Of a DNA stretch of 64,000 nucleotides, positions 37,513 to 50,184 are shown piece after piece. Origin of the DNA: Tyto alba (Eukaryota; Chordata; Aves; Strigiformes; Tytonidae); NCBI RefSeq assembly GCF_018691265.1, contig NW_024881301.1, forward strand, positions 13,390,752 to 13,454,751, read 5' to 3'. The notes under the pieces are model-generated. The model was given only the letters and a program-made list of their open reading frames with translations. It searched no databases and was not told the DNA's origin. Within the stretch, counting starts at the first letter, position 1; each line of letters starts with the position of its first letter. The position numbers and the translations under genes are program-made.

Positions 37513-37739
37513 ATTCAATAAAAATGGGAAAAAATCGAAGTAGAAGTAAATTTCTTTGGTTTCTTGTACAAGCATCGCAACACATTATCAGAATGAACAG
37601 TACAGAATTCCTCCTTCCCCCCCCAAAAAATAATCATTATTAAAATGGTCCTATCAGTTTTCAATAAAAAGAAAGATAAAATGTTATTTTAGCCACAAAA
37701 TTCTGTGATTTCCCTCCTCTCTTCATTCATTTTCAACTT

Positions 37740-37756
37740 CCCCCCCCCCCCCCCCC
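37740..37756. repeat. Poly-C run (17)
   Basis: Seventeen uninterrupted C, between CAACTT and AGTTTAAC. Long C/G homopolymers are much rarer than A/T ones in this window. The complementary G17 could form a G-quadruplex and is prone to length error in sequencing. Confidence 0.85.
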
Positions 37757-40432
37757 AGTTTAACACAATGAAATCTGGAAGTGTTATCCCCCTTCCTGCT
37801 TTACATTATGGATTTTTTTCAAAGTGAATGAAAACCACAAGAAAATGTTGAAACCTTTTCTTAGTTCTGAAAAGGTTTAATACAAGTTTGCCTAATCTCA
37901 TCAGTTTTACTCATTAATGCTGTTCTGTGCAAATTTACAGAATATAATCCAGATGACTACTGCACAACTGTGATTAAAACCTCATTCCACTTTTCTGGTT
38001 TTTGCTTACCAAAAAGCTCTTCTTCACCAAGAGCTCTCAGAAATAGAGATTTAACTTATTTTCCTGCCAAGTTAAGTGAAACAAGATTACATTGAAATAG
38101 TCTAAAGAAATGAGAATTTTTGGAGATCTACTAAACCCTGTTATGATTATCTGAAACATCATTTAAATGTGAAAACCACTAAATGTATTACCTTGGTTTT
38201 CCTTACAATAACAATCAGCACCAGAGTCATGCATGTTACCTGCTAAAACAAGGGGGGGAAAAGAATAAAAGAAGGAGTTCTGCAGGCACACGTTCACTGA
38301 AAAAGCACGGGAACATTCAGGTTGGTGTCTTGCACCTAAATGAAAATGTTTCTTAATTTCTCCAAACCAAACTTATCTATTGAATAGGTACATACTCAGA
38401 CTTACTGTCTTTGTACTGACTTTTATGACAACGGTGAACACTTTATGAGGAAAGACAGAATGCTAGGCTATGGGAGAGTGGATTGGGAAGACACCACCTA
38501 TCTATGTAGCTGCTGCTATTATACTTGATTCACAAGCACGTTATATGACACTGTCATATAACTCAGCAAGAGAAAACCTTCAGCACCTTTAATTGTCATA
38601 CGTCCTTGGACAAGTGCAGTGACTACTCGGGTGCTAGGAAGGCATCAGGTACTGGAGCAGCTCCATATTGCAAGAATAATCAAGTATTTAAGGAGAGGGA
38701 TATTGGAGAAGAAGAAGAGGGATAGCAAAAAGGCACTGTTAGCCAAGTGCACTTGGTATACAGGAGAATCAGATTCAGGTCTCTGCTCTGAATTAGAACA
38801 GGATGTTAACAAATCTGCTTGAGGAAGGGATGCATTTTAAGGTTCCCTGCTTCATCCGGAGGCAGAACAGAAACATTTGAGTCATGAGAAACTGCACACC
38901 TAGCTCTGCATCTGTACCGACAGCTTCATTTTCAAGAGTTCACAGCTCCCTCTAAATCGCATTAAGACCAGAGTTTAAATGTTAATTATGGAGCATGTGC
39001 ATATTAATTTTCTGCTTCCTTCTCTCCATAAGTAATGGGAATGCTTTTAAATGCCTTTTGTTTGGTTTCTTATGGGCTTACTTGGTTTCTTAATATATTA
39101 CAGGGCACTTCCTGAGCTGCTTACATAAGCAAATTTCCCACTGCTAGTGGGAGTTTTCCCTAAGTAAGGTCAGCAGATTTGGTCCCAAGGGAGTGAACTG
39201 ATCTTCAGACTTAGCTACCCTGAAGATCTAGCAGAAAGCAAAACAGATATCATTCTTGTTTAAAATCTGCTACTATATTGTACCCTTCTCAGCCACATCA
39301 TCCAACACAAACAACTAGAAACGTTTTGCTGCAATAATCCTTTCAATTAAGGCTCCCATTACAGTGAAACAGCTGCTCACTACAATACATCTTTGTCATG
39401 GAACTATTTATTTCCCAGAAAACATTTCTTTAGTTGTTAAGACAGATGCAATAAACCAGATCCACAGAAGTAGCAGAAATCAAAGAAGCAAGCAAAATCT
39501 GACCAGCTAAACATCCTTGCACTAAAAAAGGGGTTCTTTCTATGAGTGCAAAATTTATTCTTCCGTTTTGACAAAAAAGCCCACTCAATTTAAAGCACGT
39601 CTGGTGTCTTACTCTCAACATGATGTCAATGAGCTATAACTGAAATAGCAGCATAAGCCCTCACGCATACATCATTAGAAAGAAAAAAGAAAACACTCCC
39701 AAAACTTCTGTCCTCCTGCTGATCGGTGGTGTTCACGTGGGCCCTTAAAAGCCTTTTGGAATGCTTGCATGATAAATATTTGATGGATAACCTCTTGCTT
39801 AATGACAGTCAGGTGCTGTTCTTGGCACGTAAAGACAAACGTATCAGCGCACCTTGTTGCTGCTTCCCATTCCACACATACATGCTCACATCCCCCTGGC
39901 CCCAAGCAGACTGCTGAATCTATTTATTTATTTTACTAGTAAGTCCAACTCACATTAACTGTCGCTGGAACATAAACAGTAGTGACAAAAAGCATTATCA
40001 TGAATAATTTAACCCAAGCTTTGTGAGTGCTTGCAAATGAACAGTTTTCTTGCTGTAAACTCAGTCCCTGTGATTGCAACTCCAGGCAGCTAGCCTATGT
40101 TTACGACAATGGTGGTAGCAGGAGGAGGGGACATTCTTCTTCCACCTACATGTTCCCAATGATCTGAAAACCTTCCTCGTGCCTCTGACAGCAACCTGCA
40201 GTTAGTACTGCAGAAAACAGGGAAATTAAGAGAAGCACCTTCAGGTCAGAAACTGGATAAATGATAAGGTGCCCTAGAGGAGTGAGCCATTAAGAACTAC
40301 AACCAGCTCTGTATTCTTGTTTTCAGGCATGAGGTCCAAATCCAGCACTCACTCTTTGCCCATAAAGGCCAGACAGGTCCTCAGGCTAAGTGGGATACCA
40401 GATCTATACTACCTACATAGGTATTTGTCCAG

Positions 40433-40513
40433 ATACAGTTGAAGATGCCAGGGACTGTATTAATGCAGTACTAAATGATTTCTCAGAACAATCAGAAGTA
40501 CAACCAGTAAACA
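40433..40513 (+). other. Possible 81-bp exon, unknown
   Basis: The segment is bordered by TTTGTCCAG on the 5' side and by GTAAGG (from 40514) on the 3' side, so both splice sites are plausible. It is 81 bases, and the frame open across it gives a hydrophilic, protein-like peptide (DTVEDARDCINAVLNDFSEQ then SEVQPVN). I do not recognise it and found no linked neighbouring exon. Chance is a serious alternative. Confidence 0.15.
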
Positions 40514-41269
40514 GTAAGGAATTTGCTACCTTCTTCTCCTTTTATTCTCAAAAGCTTTGTAAAAAAAACAGTTCATAAATAGTATCTATGTGTTGTGCCC
40601 TCCCAGCTTCTTGATCATCCACTTAGCACCAACAGATAAATCAAGATTAATTCTGTGCTCATGAAAGGAACACAGCAGTGGAAGCACAAACCGCTGCACT
40701 AGGTGATCAAGAAACAAGCATGTTAAATCACACATATATCAAGGAGAAAGGAAGGCAGGCCACTTCAAGAGAAGAAAAGTAAAAGACAAGTCCACACTAT
40801 TCTTATAGTGGAGATTGAGGATCACTATAACATGAAAGTACAGTGTTGATCTACAAAGAACTAACACCAATCTAGATCTCTACTTGAGGCTTTCCAAATT
40901 CCTGGGGATTCAGATTCTGGATTCAAATCCATTACAGACACAGGATCATCCACAAGAAGTCAGGCTCAGCTTTGAAGACTGATAAAAGAGGTTTTAGACA
41001 TCTACCAACTACTGTGCACCAGAGCCAGTATTATTTTCTGTCCTAATACTCTCCTGTGAAAAGATGTACACACACTTTCATGTGTGAGGAAGAAGTACAG
41101 AATGAAAAAAGAAAAAATCAAAAATACATGCTCAGCACTCAAATTGAGGGATACAGTAGGTCCCTCTCCTGCTGATGAGAACCTATCTGAAATAAAATGA
41201 GGTAGGATGAGAAGGGAAAACACAGGAGAAACATAAATTATGTATGACTTTTGAAGAAATTATGTTTAC

Positions 41270-41422
41270 CTCAGTGGACAAACTTCTGGTATTACCAGAG
41301 TGTAATTCATAGCAAAAAGCTGCTGCCAAGGCACTGCAACGAGAATTGATGTTAATGCCATCACCCACCTTACTGGCTAATACAGTCCAGGGCTCACTTC
41401 TTAATGTTTCTCCAGACACCAT
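41270..41422 (-). other. Possible 153-bp exon, unknown protein
   Basis: On the minus strand the sequence runs from just after CAGCTAG (acceptor-like) to CACTGAG followed by GTAAAC (donor-like) at 41269. The segment is 153 bases, exactly 51 codons, and starts with ATG in the open frame. The peptide is balanced in composition (for example LRSEPWTVLASKVGDGININ) with no low-complexity sequence. The same frame is also open upstream from 41671 to a single TAG at 41423-41425, so a stop-interrupted 163-codon reading frame is another view. The protein is not recognised. Confidence 0.2.
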
Positions 41423-43338
41423 CTAGCTGACTGAAGTACTGCATAGTAGATTCAGGACACGCCTCACTCTAGTGTGACTACCTTCAAACAAGGCAATAGC
41501 AACAGAGTAAATGGGAACAGCTGCACTGCCTTTAAAAACTTGCACAGTGCTTTTACTGGAATTCCTCTCACCTACAGGTTGGTCATAACAATAAAAATGC
41601 ATACCTAATAGTTTACTGGATTTTCCTCCTCTTCCTTTATGACAGCGTAATGAAACACTGTTGTTTAACATACAGTGGTATTAGAAATGAGAATAGGGAG
41701 GCCCAAAATGTGTTTTATATTCTTCCTACTCTTTTTTTTCCAAACCTAAACATAATGCTCTAAGACAACCCCTCCTTTAGCATAAATGAACTTGTAGTTC
41801 TGACTTTTGAACTCTCGAACACAGTATGGATGACCACAGTAATGCCCCGAAGTCTTCTAACGTTGTCTATCACCTTAACCAAATAACCAGAAAGTTGCAA
41901 GTTTGCAGCTGTTAATTGTGCCTAATGTAACTTAACCCGCTAATCCTCTTCAAACCACTTGACACACAGGCAGGAAATCTCTGCAAACCATCTGGAGACC
42001 CTGAGCAAATTATTTGGGTAATGCACGTTTAGAGATATCAGCTGGGTCACCAATTCTACTTTGCATCATCACAAGTGACGAAAGGATATATTCTGGTTCA
42101 TAAAAGGATCATATTCCACTTTAAAATTAGATGGGTCTTTATGCTCACTGTTTTTATTAGAAGCTGACACCTAGGAAACACCTAACCTACAGTCCACCAT
42201 GTATACACAGTCTTTAGACGGTGTGCCAGCATCCACATTTAACCCAAAAACCTTTCTCATTCTCAAATATCCCCCAGTCCAAACCCAAATCAAAACCAAC
42301 AATTTCCTCTTGCAGGCTGAAAAAGTAAAAAGTTATTTTAAGATATATGAGATGTGCTATTTCCTTCTCACTCTTGTATATTAACATCTTTCTTTGCTTC
42401 AGTCATCACACAGTCCTCCTCAGCACTTAGTCTGAATTCACCTTATCAAAGCATTATCTCAGTTGTTTAGCACAGCCCAGTTTTAGAAAAGATATTTTAA
42501 TTTAATCTCTTTTTTCCAGTTGCTTCAAGATATTTATTTATTCTTCTCTTTCAAATGTATTCCAAAATTTGGAAAACAGGAGTTCATATGCAAGAACTTT
42601 ACCCCTTTTTTTCAGCTAATACTTTCATTCTCAATCTAGGGTATCACACTCACCTTCAGGAGGGAGATTATTCAGCCTTTAAAACATAAGGATTTAAAAG
42701 TCCTTGGGTCTTACTCCTCCCTCACATATGGTAGTTTTGCTTTTCTAAACTGAAGCAGATTCCTGTTTAAAGTTTTGACCATACCTCAACAATATTTAAT
42801 TCATACTTCATCCCTATTGTACTACCAGCCATGCTTTTTATTATTTTATATTCATATGGCTAAACACATTTTTATTCCTTGTTTCAGTTTCCTTTGCAAA
42901 GTTTAACTCAGCTTAACTTCTGGCAAATTCTATTTCATCCAATCACTTCTTGACATCTAAGATGGTTTTCTTTACAGATTATTCCCCTTTTATTCATTCC
43001 TTGCAAACTCTGTTTATACTTGATGTTCTTTGTGGAAGGGGTTGGTCCGCAAGTTAGATCTGGAGTTCACCCCTAAAAGCCACCAGTGCTTAAGACAGGA
43101 GTTCTGGAAACGTTGCTGCATTTTTAAGTAAAAAATGTCACCACATTCAAATGCTTGAGCTCTTCAGTCACTACCTAGTTTCCCTAACCTTACTTTGCAC
43201 TTAAGGTTAAGGAAACCTTAAAGACTGTTTTTTTGTTAATTTTGGATCATAAGGATAGTGATGACCAACTCTCTCGGATGTTCTTAGTCCCTCCAAACCC
43301 AATTTTAAAATAACACTGGTTCTTCACAAGTCAGTAAT

Positions 43339-43600
43339 TGTTTGAGAAGCTATGTGCAGTAGGGAAGGATTTGGCCGCAGGGTTGCTGGCCTGCTGCATG
43401 GGCTGGGCAGCAGCAGGCAGGCGAGTGCTGCAGCTTGCCCTACCGAAGAAGCCAGCGCGGCTGAAGCAGTCACTGTTACAGTGGACAGCAGAAGTGGGCT
43501 CAAGGAAACTGCCTCCTTTGTTGAGATATAAAACCTGAGCCTGCTTCTAAACTGTTGCCTGAAAAAATAAGCTATGGCCTTTCTAGTCAACAATCAACTT
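43339..43600 (+). mobile_element. Possible LTR remnant with TATA box
   Basis: A patch with more G+C than its flanks (about 43370-43500) is followed by GAGATATAAAACCTGAGCC, a clear TATA box at 43527-43533, and 35 bases later by AAAAAATAAGC, a polyadenylation-like motif. This TATA-then-polyA spacing is that of a short retroviral LTR, and the wording resembles avian LTRs as I remember them. A possible start is TGTTTGAGAAGC at 43339. No target duplication or clean 3' end could be fixed, so it may be an old fragment or a unique promoter-like sequence. Confidence 0.35.
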
Positions 43601-44524
43601 CCATTACAAGCTTTTGCCAACAAGAATCCTCTGCATTGAGAGCTGTATTTCAAACATGTGTATCCTAGCCAAGATGTACACACATAATGTACATAAAATT
43701 ATGCCAATGAACAAAAAAAGTATACATCCCTGCTTGTCAAGACCAACACAGAAAGAACTGTGAGACTTTGCAATCATTTACAGATGCAACACACTTAAAA
43801 AAAATAAGAAGAGCAATTTAACTCAGAGAAATTCATGCTCCAGGACAAAGAAGAGAGAACAAATTTTTAAAGTTTGGCTTTCCTGGCATACTCAGCACCA
43901 TTCTTTTTCTATCAAAATCTGTGGGCTGACTGAACAGTATTAGGATTGCAGAACTACATGACACATACTCAATCATATTCTACAGCTACTATTTTTATAC
44001 AATTTTGTAAACTTCATTTTCCTAATTTCATTATTGAATTAAATTTTTAAGAACATGTCACAAGGTTATCCCAAGTTTAAAATCCTTTCACATCCACAGG
44101 AAGCCTACACCAGACCCCGAATTTGAGAAAGTGTACATATTCAGGACAACACTCTTGTCAGCACTCAACTTTAGAGCTGGGTCTAAGGCAGACTCTCTGC
44201 CCTTGTCTCACTCTAACTCATGGCAGAAATTTCTCCTTAGGCTTTAGTAGTGTTGTGAGGACTGTTAGCTTATAGCAAACTCTCTTAATTCACCATGTTG
44301 TTTCTAGATTAGATTCTTATTTCTGCACTTTCACCTTCCATACATAACAATAATAAAAGTTTTATTCTGCACATATTTACTGGAAAGGAATAAAATTGAC
44401 CGATTTTCAATGATTTTAACAAAGAGGAACACAAAGGACATGCTAAAAAAGTAACCTTCACAAGCTGTATAAAGTAACATGGATATTATTTCAGTTTTCC
44501 AGGTAGCTCAATGAATTGGAGAAA

Positions 44525-44552
44525 AATAAATAAAGAAAGAAAGAAAGAAAGA
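44525..44552. repeat. (AAAT)n-(AAAG)n tetranucleotide repeat
   Basis: About two AAAT units pass directly into five AAAG units, ending GAATG. Compound tetranucleotide microsatellite. Confidence 0.85.
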
Positions 44553-46364
44553 ATGTTTTCAGAGTTACTGCCAAGAATAAAAATTTCTGAGGTCTTATCT
44601 GTGCCTCTGAATTACTTCTCCATGAGATAAATTTCCATTTACCTATACCTTGGGATGAAAAGGGATCTGTGTTTTGGCTCTAGTTCTTTACTCACTACTA
44701 GAGTTAAATTAAACACTGTTAATTAAACAATGAAATATTCAGCCTGAAGCTGACTATCATCAGGGCAGGAGATAGACTTGTGATCAACTTGAAACTTTAA
44801 AATAACTAAAGAAATCACTCTTAGATCAACCTAAATTGATTATTCTTTCTTCCTAAAACAAAAGTTATTTGATATCTATGGAGAAGTATTGCTTTAAAAT
44901 AAATCAAGTAATACAAAAACTAATGCAGCTATAAATGTGCTCAGTTTTATAATGAAAACAGTTTTCTGAATTTAAACTTGTGGTAGCACCAAGACCCTTT
45001 TAAAATGGCCTTTCTTCCATTTAATTTAGTATTTCCACCACCATCACCCCAAAAGAATCACACTAGTCTAATTGCAAGCACCTTATTTCAAAGCCCTCTG
45101 AAGAATTCTTGCCCTCTGTACCAAGACCACTACCCCTCTTTTCATCTGATTCTTTCGAAAGACCCACAGTCATTGATATCCACCCAAAAAATCCCATATC
45201 ATTTTTTTAATGGAAGTTAAAATAAATTTCCAGTTATCTTCTCCTCCTGGCTTCTACATTCATTGTCCCAAGTCTGTTGGCTTTGCTTTGTTTGCATGGC
45301 TTCAATCAACATGCTGCTGAGTTTCTGCCATACCCCGGTCCCAAAACATTGCCAGCACTCATATAATAAATTATAATGAAAATGGGTGACACATCATCTA
45401 ATCAATCAGTTAATAGGAGTCCCTGTTTACAATTTCTTCTGTGGAAGCCAAAAAGTAAAACAGCCCAGGAACTGGATTCTACCTTCTTAGAGTGGAATAC
45501 TCCATTTGGGAACAGCATTACAAGGTAGTGAGAAAAGCACAGGTATTATCTATCCTACACAACAATTTCAGACAGATACAAGATTTCCATACCCAATGCT
45601 GTCAGCGCAGTGCTTCTTGTGAGTTCGCTTTCACTTAGTTGGAGAGGTTTATAACTCATTTCATAAGAAAAGGTCTTGATAATAGTGAGAAAGCACACAG
45701 TATCATTAACAGGAATGTTTGCTGGCTCATGAGACACATGAGGATTTCTGAAGTTGGTTAATGTAAAAGTATCACTTGATTTTCACTCACCCATTGCTAA
45801 AACTTCCATGAATAAATACTTCAGGAGTTGGCCCCCTGATTATAAATAACATGCTCCATTGTTCACTCCCAAAAGAATACTTAGAAAGTTGGAAGTGGAG
45901 AAACCTAGCTGAGATGCAGTATTTTGAGGCAAAAGATGTTCATGTAACAGCCTGGCACGCCTCCATAGGAAAACACATTCCCAATCCAGTAGAAATCCCA
46001 TTTTTAATTGCTGAAAAGCATTTTCAGAGTTATAAATAAATCTTCATACTAATGCTTTGGGCTTGTACAAAGAAACTCAGTAGTTCCAAAAACATCTTAA
46101 AGAGTTCTACCACCCCCTTTAATCAGCATGTCTATTATTGCCCAGAGTACTTTCTATTGAGCACTTAAGGATAACAGGTAATAAATAATTTTCAAAAAAA
46201 AAAGGAACAAATCATCTTTGTGGTTACACAGGTAAAGTGTGGATAAAACCCTTCTTAAACCCATATACACATATAGTAAATCTAAAGAGAAAAAGGTCAA
46301 AACTCAAGCTGTACCACCACAAAACATGAAGATTTTTCATTGAAATATGTCTTATGTTTTAAAC

Positions 46365-46378
46365 ATGTTTTAAAACAT
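46365..46378. repeat. 14-bp perfect palindrome
   Basis: ATGTTTTAAAACAT reads the same on both strands, and it directly overlaps a near copy, ATGTTTTAAACAT, at 46354-46366. AT-rich palindromes of this size also arise by chance. Confidence 0.7.
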
Positions 46379-48400
46379 ATCCCTTCCCACTGTAGCCAAT
46401 TCACACATTTTAACTTATAACAAGATCAGACTAGGTCTATGGCCTGTCAATGTCCATTCTGGCAGACATGACAGAAAACTGCTTTGAAGAATGAAAGTGC
46501 AGTGTACAACTCGTCAATACTATTAAAAAAAATCCAGTTAACAGGTACAGCTTTTGCCCCTTACAGGGGTTAATATAATTTCAATCATACACCTTAAATG
46601 CACCAAATAAGTATCTCTGTTTTGGCTGCACTTTCGGATGGTGAAACTAGGTGGGCTGCTATCCCTTATTGAGAGTAGTCCAAGTACGATGCCCCCCAAA
46701 TAATATACAAATAGCAGGTGATATAATTGTTATGAGATGGAAGTAAAAACAGTCTTGAACTCCAACTGCTTGAACTTAAAACATCTCCTTAGACTGAAGC
46801 AGTAACAGACTTGTAAGCTTAAGATGCACATTAAACTGAACTTCTGTTCAAAGCAGGCAACAAAAAACATGCAAGCAAGTCTTCCCAAAATCAAAGTCTG
46901 TATTTCCAACTTACAAACTGACTCTTTATGAATATAATTTAAGAAAGCCAGAATGCTTGAAAGAACCTGAATTAGCTACATGATTTGTGTTTTCTGTCAA
47001 ATCATATTAATAATGCTCCTGTGAAAATTATTAGAACTGGCTTAAAAGGAAAAGACCAAAAGGTATACAAATCTTTATGATATTTTTGATACAGAGAAAG
47101 ACATGTAAGATTGCAAACATCACCATTCCATAGTAGTAAGAATGAAAGACTACTCCAATATATCTGTTAGTGAATATATTAGGACAGTGCATTCTTTAAA
47201 CGTTTCATTCTTTGTGGATAGTCTTGTATTACAGCTTTAAGTATGACATTTGCCATCAGTAGGATATGGTTTTAACAGGACTATTGTGGGAGAGGAATTT
47301 TGTTAAACTTTTTTTTAAACGTGTGAAAAATCAGTGATTTCCTTTGTTTGGGGGTATTTTAAATTACTTTCAAGTTATTTTTGCATATACATTTTGGGCA
47401 GCAGTTCACTCACAAATAATGTTTAGAAAATCTTGAAAAACTAAAACTGAGGCTCTTTCTATATTAATGGATGTTCTGCTCTGAAAGTACTTTTTTTTTT
47501 TACTACAAAACACTCAACCATGAAGTTTTCAGTGCAAGAATTTACAATTAAGAGGTTAACAATCTTTTTTTGTTTCATGAGTATCACATGAAAACAGTCA
47601 CTTAATATCCTTATTTTGTTCCGAAGTCTTAACACCATGCAATGTGGATGAGGTCTAAAATTGTGCATCTAAGATCTTTGGACTCACTGGAGGCTTAAAT
47701 GGTCAACTCTGAGCACCACCATGAGGAGCTTACTTCTGTTCAGTAAATATATGGGTTTACCCAATTCACAACTTGAACATTTAAGTTAGATGCCTAAAGT
47801 CAGATGTCTAAAATTAGTATGAAACTCCAGAAAACCAGTGCAGCTGAGTGTAAAAAGATTGCTAATAAAACAGAAGCATTATACAACCGGTGAGTATACA
47901 TAGGAGCATTGTTCACATAGGGAAATCAAAATAACGTTTGTATAAAAATTTTTGCAATATTCATTTGGATCAATACTTCCCTGAAACCTCTTCAGCTATA
48001 TCTGGTGATCCAAATTTGTCACTGCAACCCTTCTGCATCTTGCAGTTCTGTGCAGGTTATTCCAAATCACAAGCCTTTTCATATCTGCAAAACAAACTTC
48101 ACTATTCCATTTCTTTACCGTGGTTTTATCCACACTCAAAATAATGCTCATTTAACAGTTATTATCCTTTGGATATTGTTCATCAGTTTACCAATCTGCA
48201 CATTTTTAAAACATAATTTTTACTGATCTATGTGCTGTGCCAAGTTCATTTACTCAATGCAGAAAAGACACAAGTTTTGTCATGCTAAGCAGTATCTTAA
48301 CTCAGAAGCAATCCCATTCTTTTTTGCCATTAACATAAGCAGAGTCAGCAAAATCTAGTCCATATGTGAAATTAACTGATCCCTTCCACCTCGTTTCTTT

Positions 48401-48430
48401 GGTTTTGTTTTGTTTTGTTTTTTTTTATTT
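48401..48430. repeat. (GTTTT)n repeat
   Basis: About four GTTTT units run into a T10 stretch. Complement of the A/C-rich repeats found elsewhere in the window. Confidence 0.8.
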
Positions 48431-50152
48431 ACACGTTGACTGGCGACAGAGTCTTATTAATCAGAAATTATGAATGAAATAATGGTAAGTTAACAAAACT
48501 AACTAAATGCAAACTCACGTCTATTACAGAAAAAAGTCAAATAAAACAGTTATTTATTACTGCTAAATAAGCCACTGGCCCAAGACAGGGCAAATGCATC
48601 TAGTCATGATTTATTATTTCTGTAACAATAGCATGTACAAGCCTTTATTAAGGAAAAGGACATAATTACAGTAGACATTAGACACAAAGAAAAAAGATCA
48701 CTAATATAACGATCTTTCAATCAAAGAACTTAGAAACTAGGCTATTGCACAGTTTACTGCCTGTTTGTCATCCCCAGAGAACTAGATAACAAATCAGTTG
48801 CTGATTTCAGAGATAATTCATACAGAAAAATCACTGCCAAAATCACACAGCTTTACAACACATGCAGAGGTATCTCCCTCAAAAGCAGTTCTCATCAGCA
48901 ACACTTTAAATAGTTCAAGTTTTAAATTACTTCCATAGACAAGAGATGTTATTTGCAATGAATTAATTTTTTTTCACAGTTGTTTCATGCAGAGTATCGT
49001 ATTTTGCTATTTAATCAGCTTTGCAATCACTGATTTCAAGGATTACAAATAACAGACAGAGCTGGACAAGAAAGTTTGTCAAGTACATTTTCAGCTGCAT
49101 ATAAATGCTCGTGAATATTTGCCCTTATTCAGCCAGCTTCATGGACAATTAAGTAATATTTCTGCAAACAACACATTCATCTAAATCTTAAATAACTCAG
49201 CATTTCAACTCTAACTGAAGAAGATGTCTCCTATACTTTAGAAGAGGTTGCTGTTTTCACCTGGCAGGTAGTATCTTACAGCATATATAATGAACACATG
49301 CAGAGACAGAAGACTGTGCCTTATCACCATGATTAAGCATTACTTTATCTTAGTAATTACATTTTTAAAGAAGATTAAATATCTAAGGGGAAAAAAAAAA
49401 ATAAATTACTCATTAAGCTTTAAACACCATCTGAACTATTTCACAGAGTATATTTTTTCCCCAGTGATTCTAACCTTTTACATTTCTGCCAAAATCAAGA
49501 TTAATCTAGACTGACATCATCCATTCCAGACTAATTTCTAATTCTATAGACTGGGAAACCCTTAAACTTGATGAAGAGAAGTTGCATAAGTTTGGTAACT
49601 GGGAAGTGCAAGGTGACAAACTGGGAAAATAGATGGAAGTGAAGAGACAGGATTGTTCGTCAGAGACTGTGACTGGGGCGTTGAGTAAGCCAGGAGGAGA
49701 CAAGGAAGGAAAAGCTTAGTGAAAGCAGACCAGAAAGCTCAAACGAATAAAAGGCCTTAATAAAAGGAAGTAAGATTTCAGGAAAAAACAATTACTTGAA
49801 TAAAGAAAAACAGAAAAGAAGATGCAAAAATATTTAAGTGACAGAAATGAAAAGAAATAAAAGAAAATGCAAGTAAAATATACAGCCTTATAATTAATTT
49901 TGTTGTCTGGAGTTCTGTTTTTTAATAAAGTCTGTTTTATTTAACTTTTGACTCTTTGATTTACTGGTGTTTTGGCTGGTTTTAGCTCAAACAGTTATAG
50001 ATTTCCCCTTCCTTTTCCATCATCTGGACATGAAAAAAAAAAAACCCTCAACATTTTCTAGAAAGCTACACTTACACACATACACACACAATTTAAAAAG
50101 TTAACAGGGACAGTGGGCCAAAATGGTTACAGTCAGTAATACCAAATTTATG

Positions 50153-50184
50153 TAAATTAGTCTTAATCTAAATTAGTCTTAATC
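50153..50184. repeat. Perfect 16-bp tandem duplication
   Basis: TAAATTAGTCTTAATC occurs twice without gap or mismatch (50153-50168 and 50169-50184). Confidence 0.9.

Larger units (their letters stand above)
27825..43338. other. Long non-coding tract, no recognised gene
   Basis: Mostly unique AT-rich sequence with a CA microsatellite, several A-rich or T-rich runs, a C17 run and a short tandem duplication, each listed separately. Three short segments with splice-like borders (33012-33092, 40433-40513 and 41270-41422) are listed as weak exon candidates. A very AT-rich patch with many TATA and ATTAT words lies at about 35975-36045. No transposon, RNA gene or known protein was recognised in the rest. 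Confidence 0.5.
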
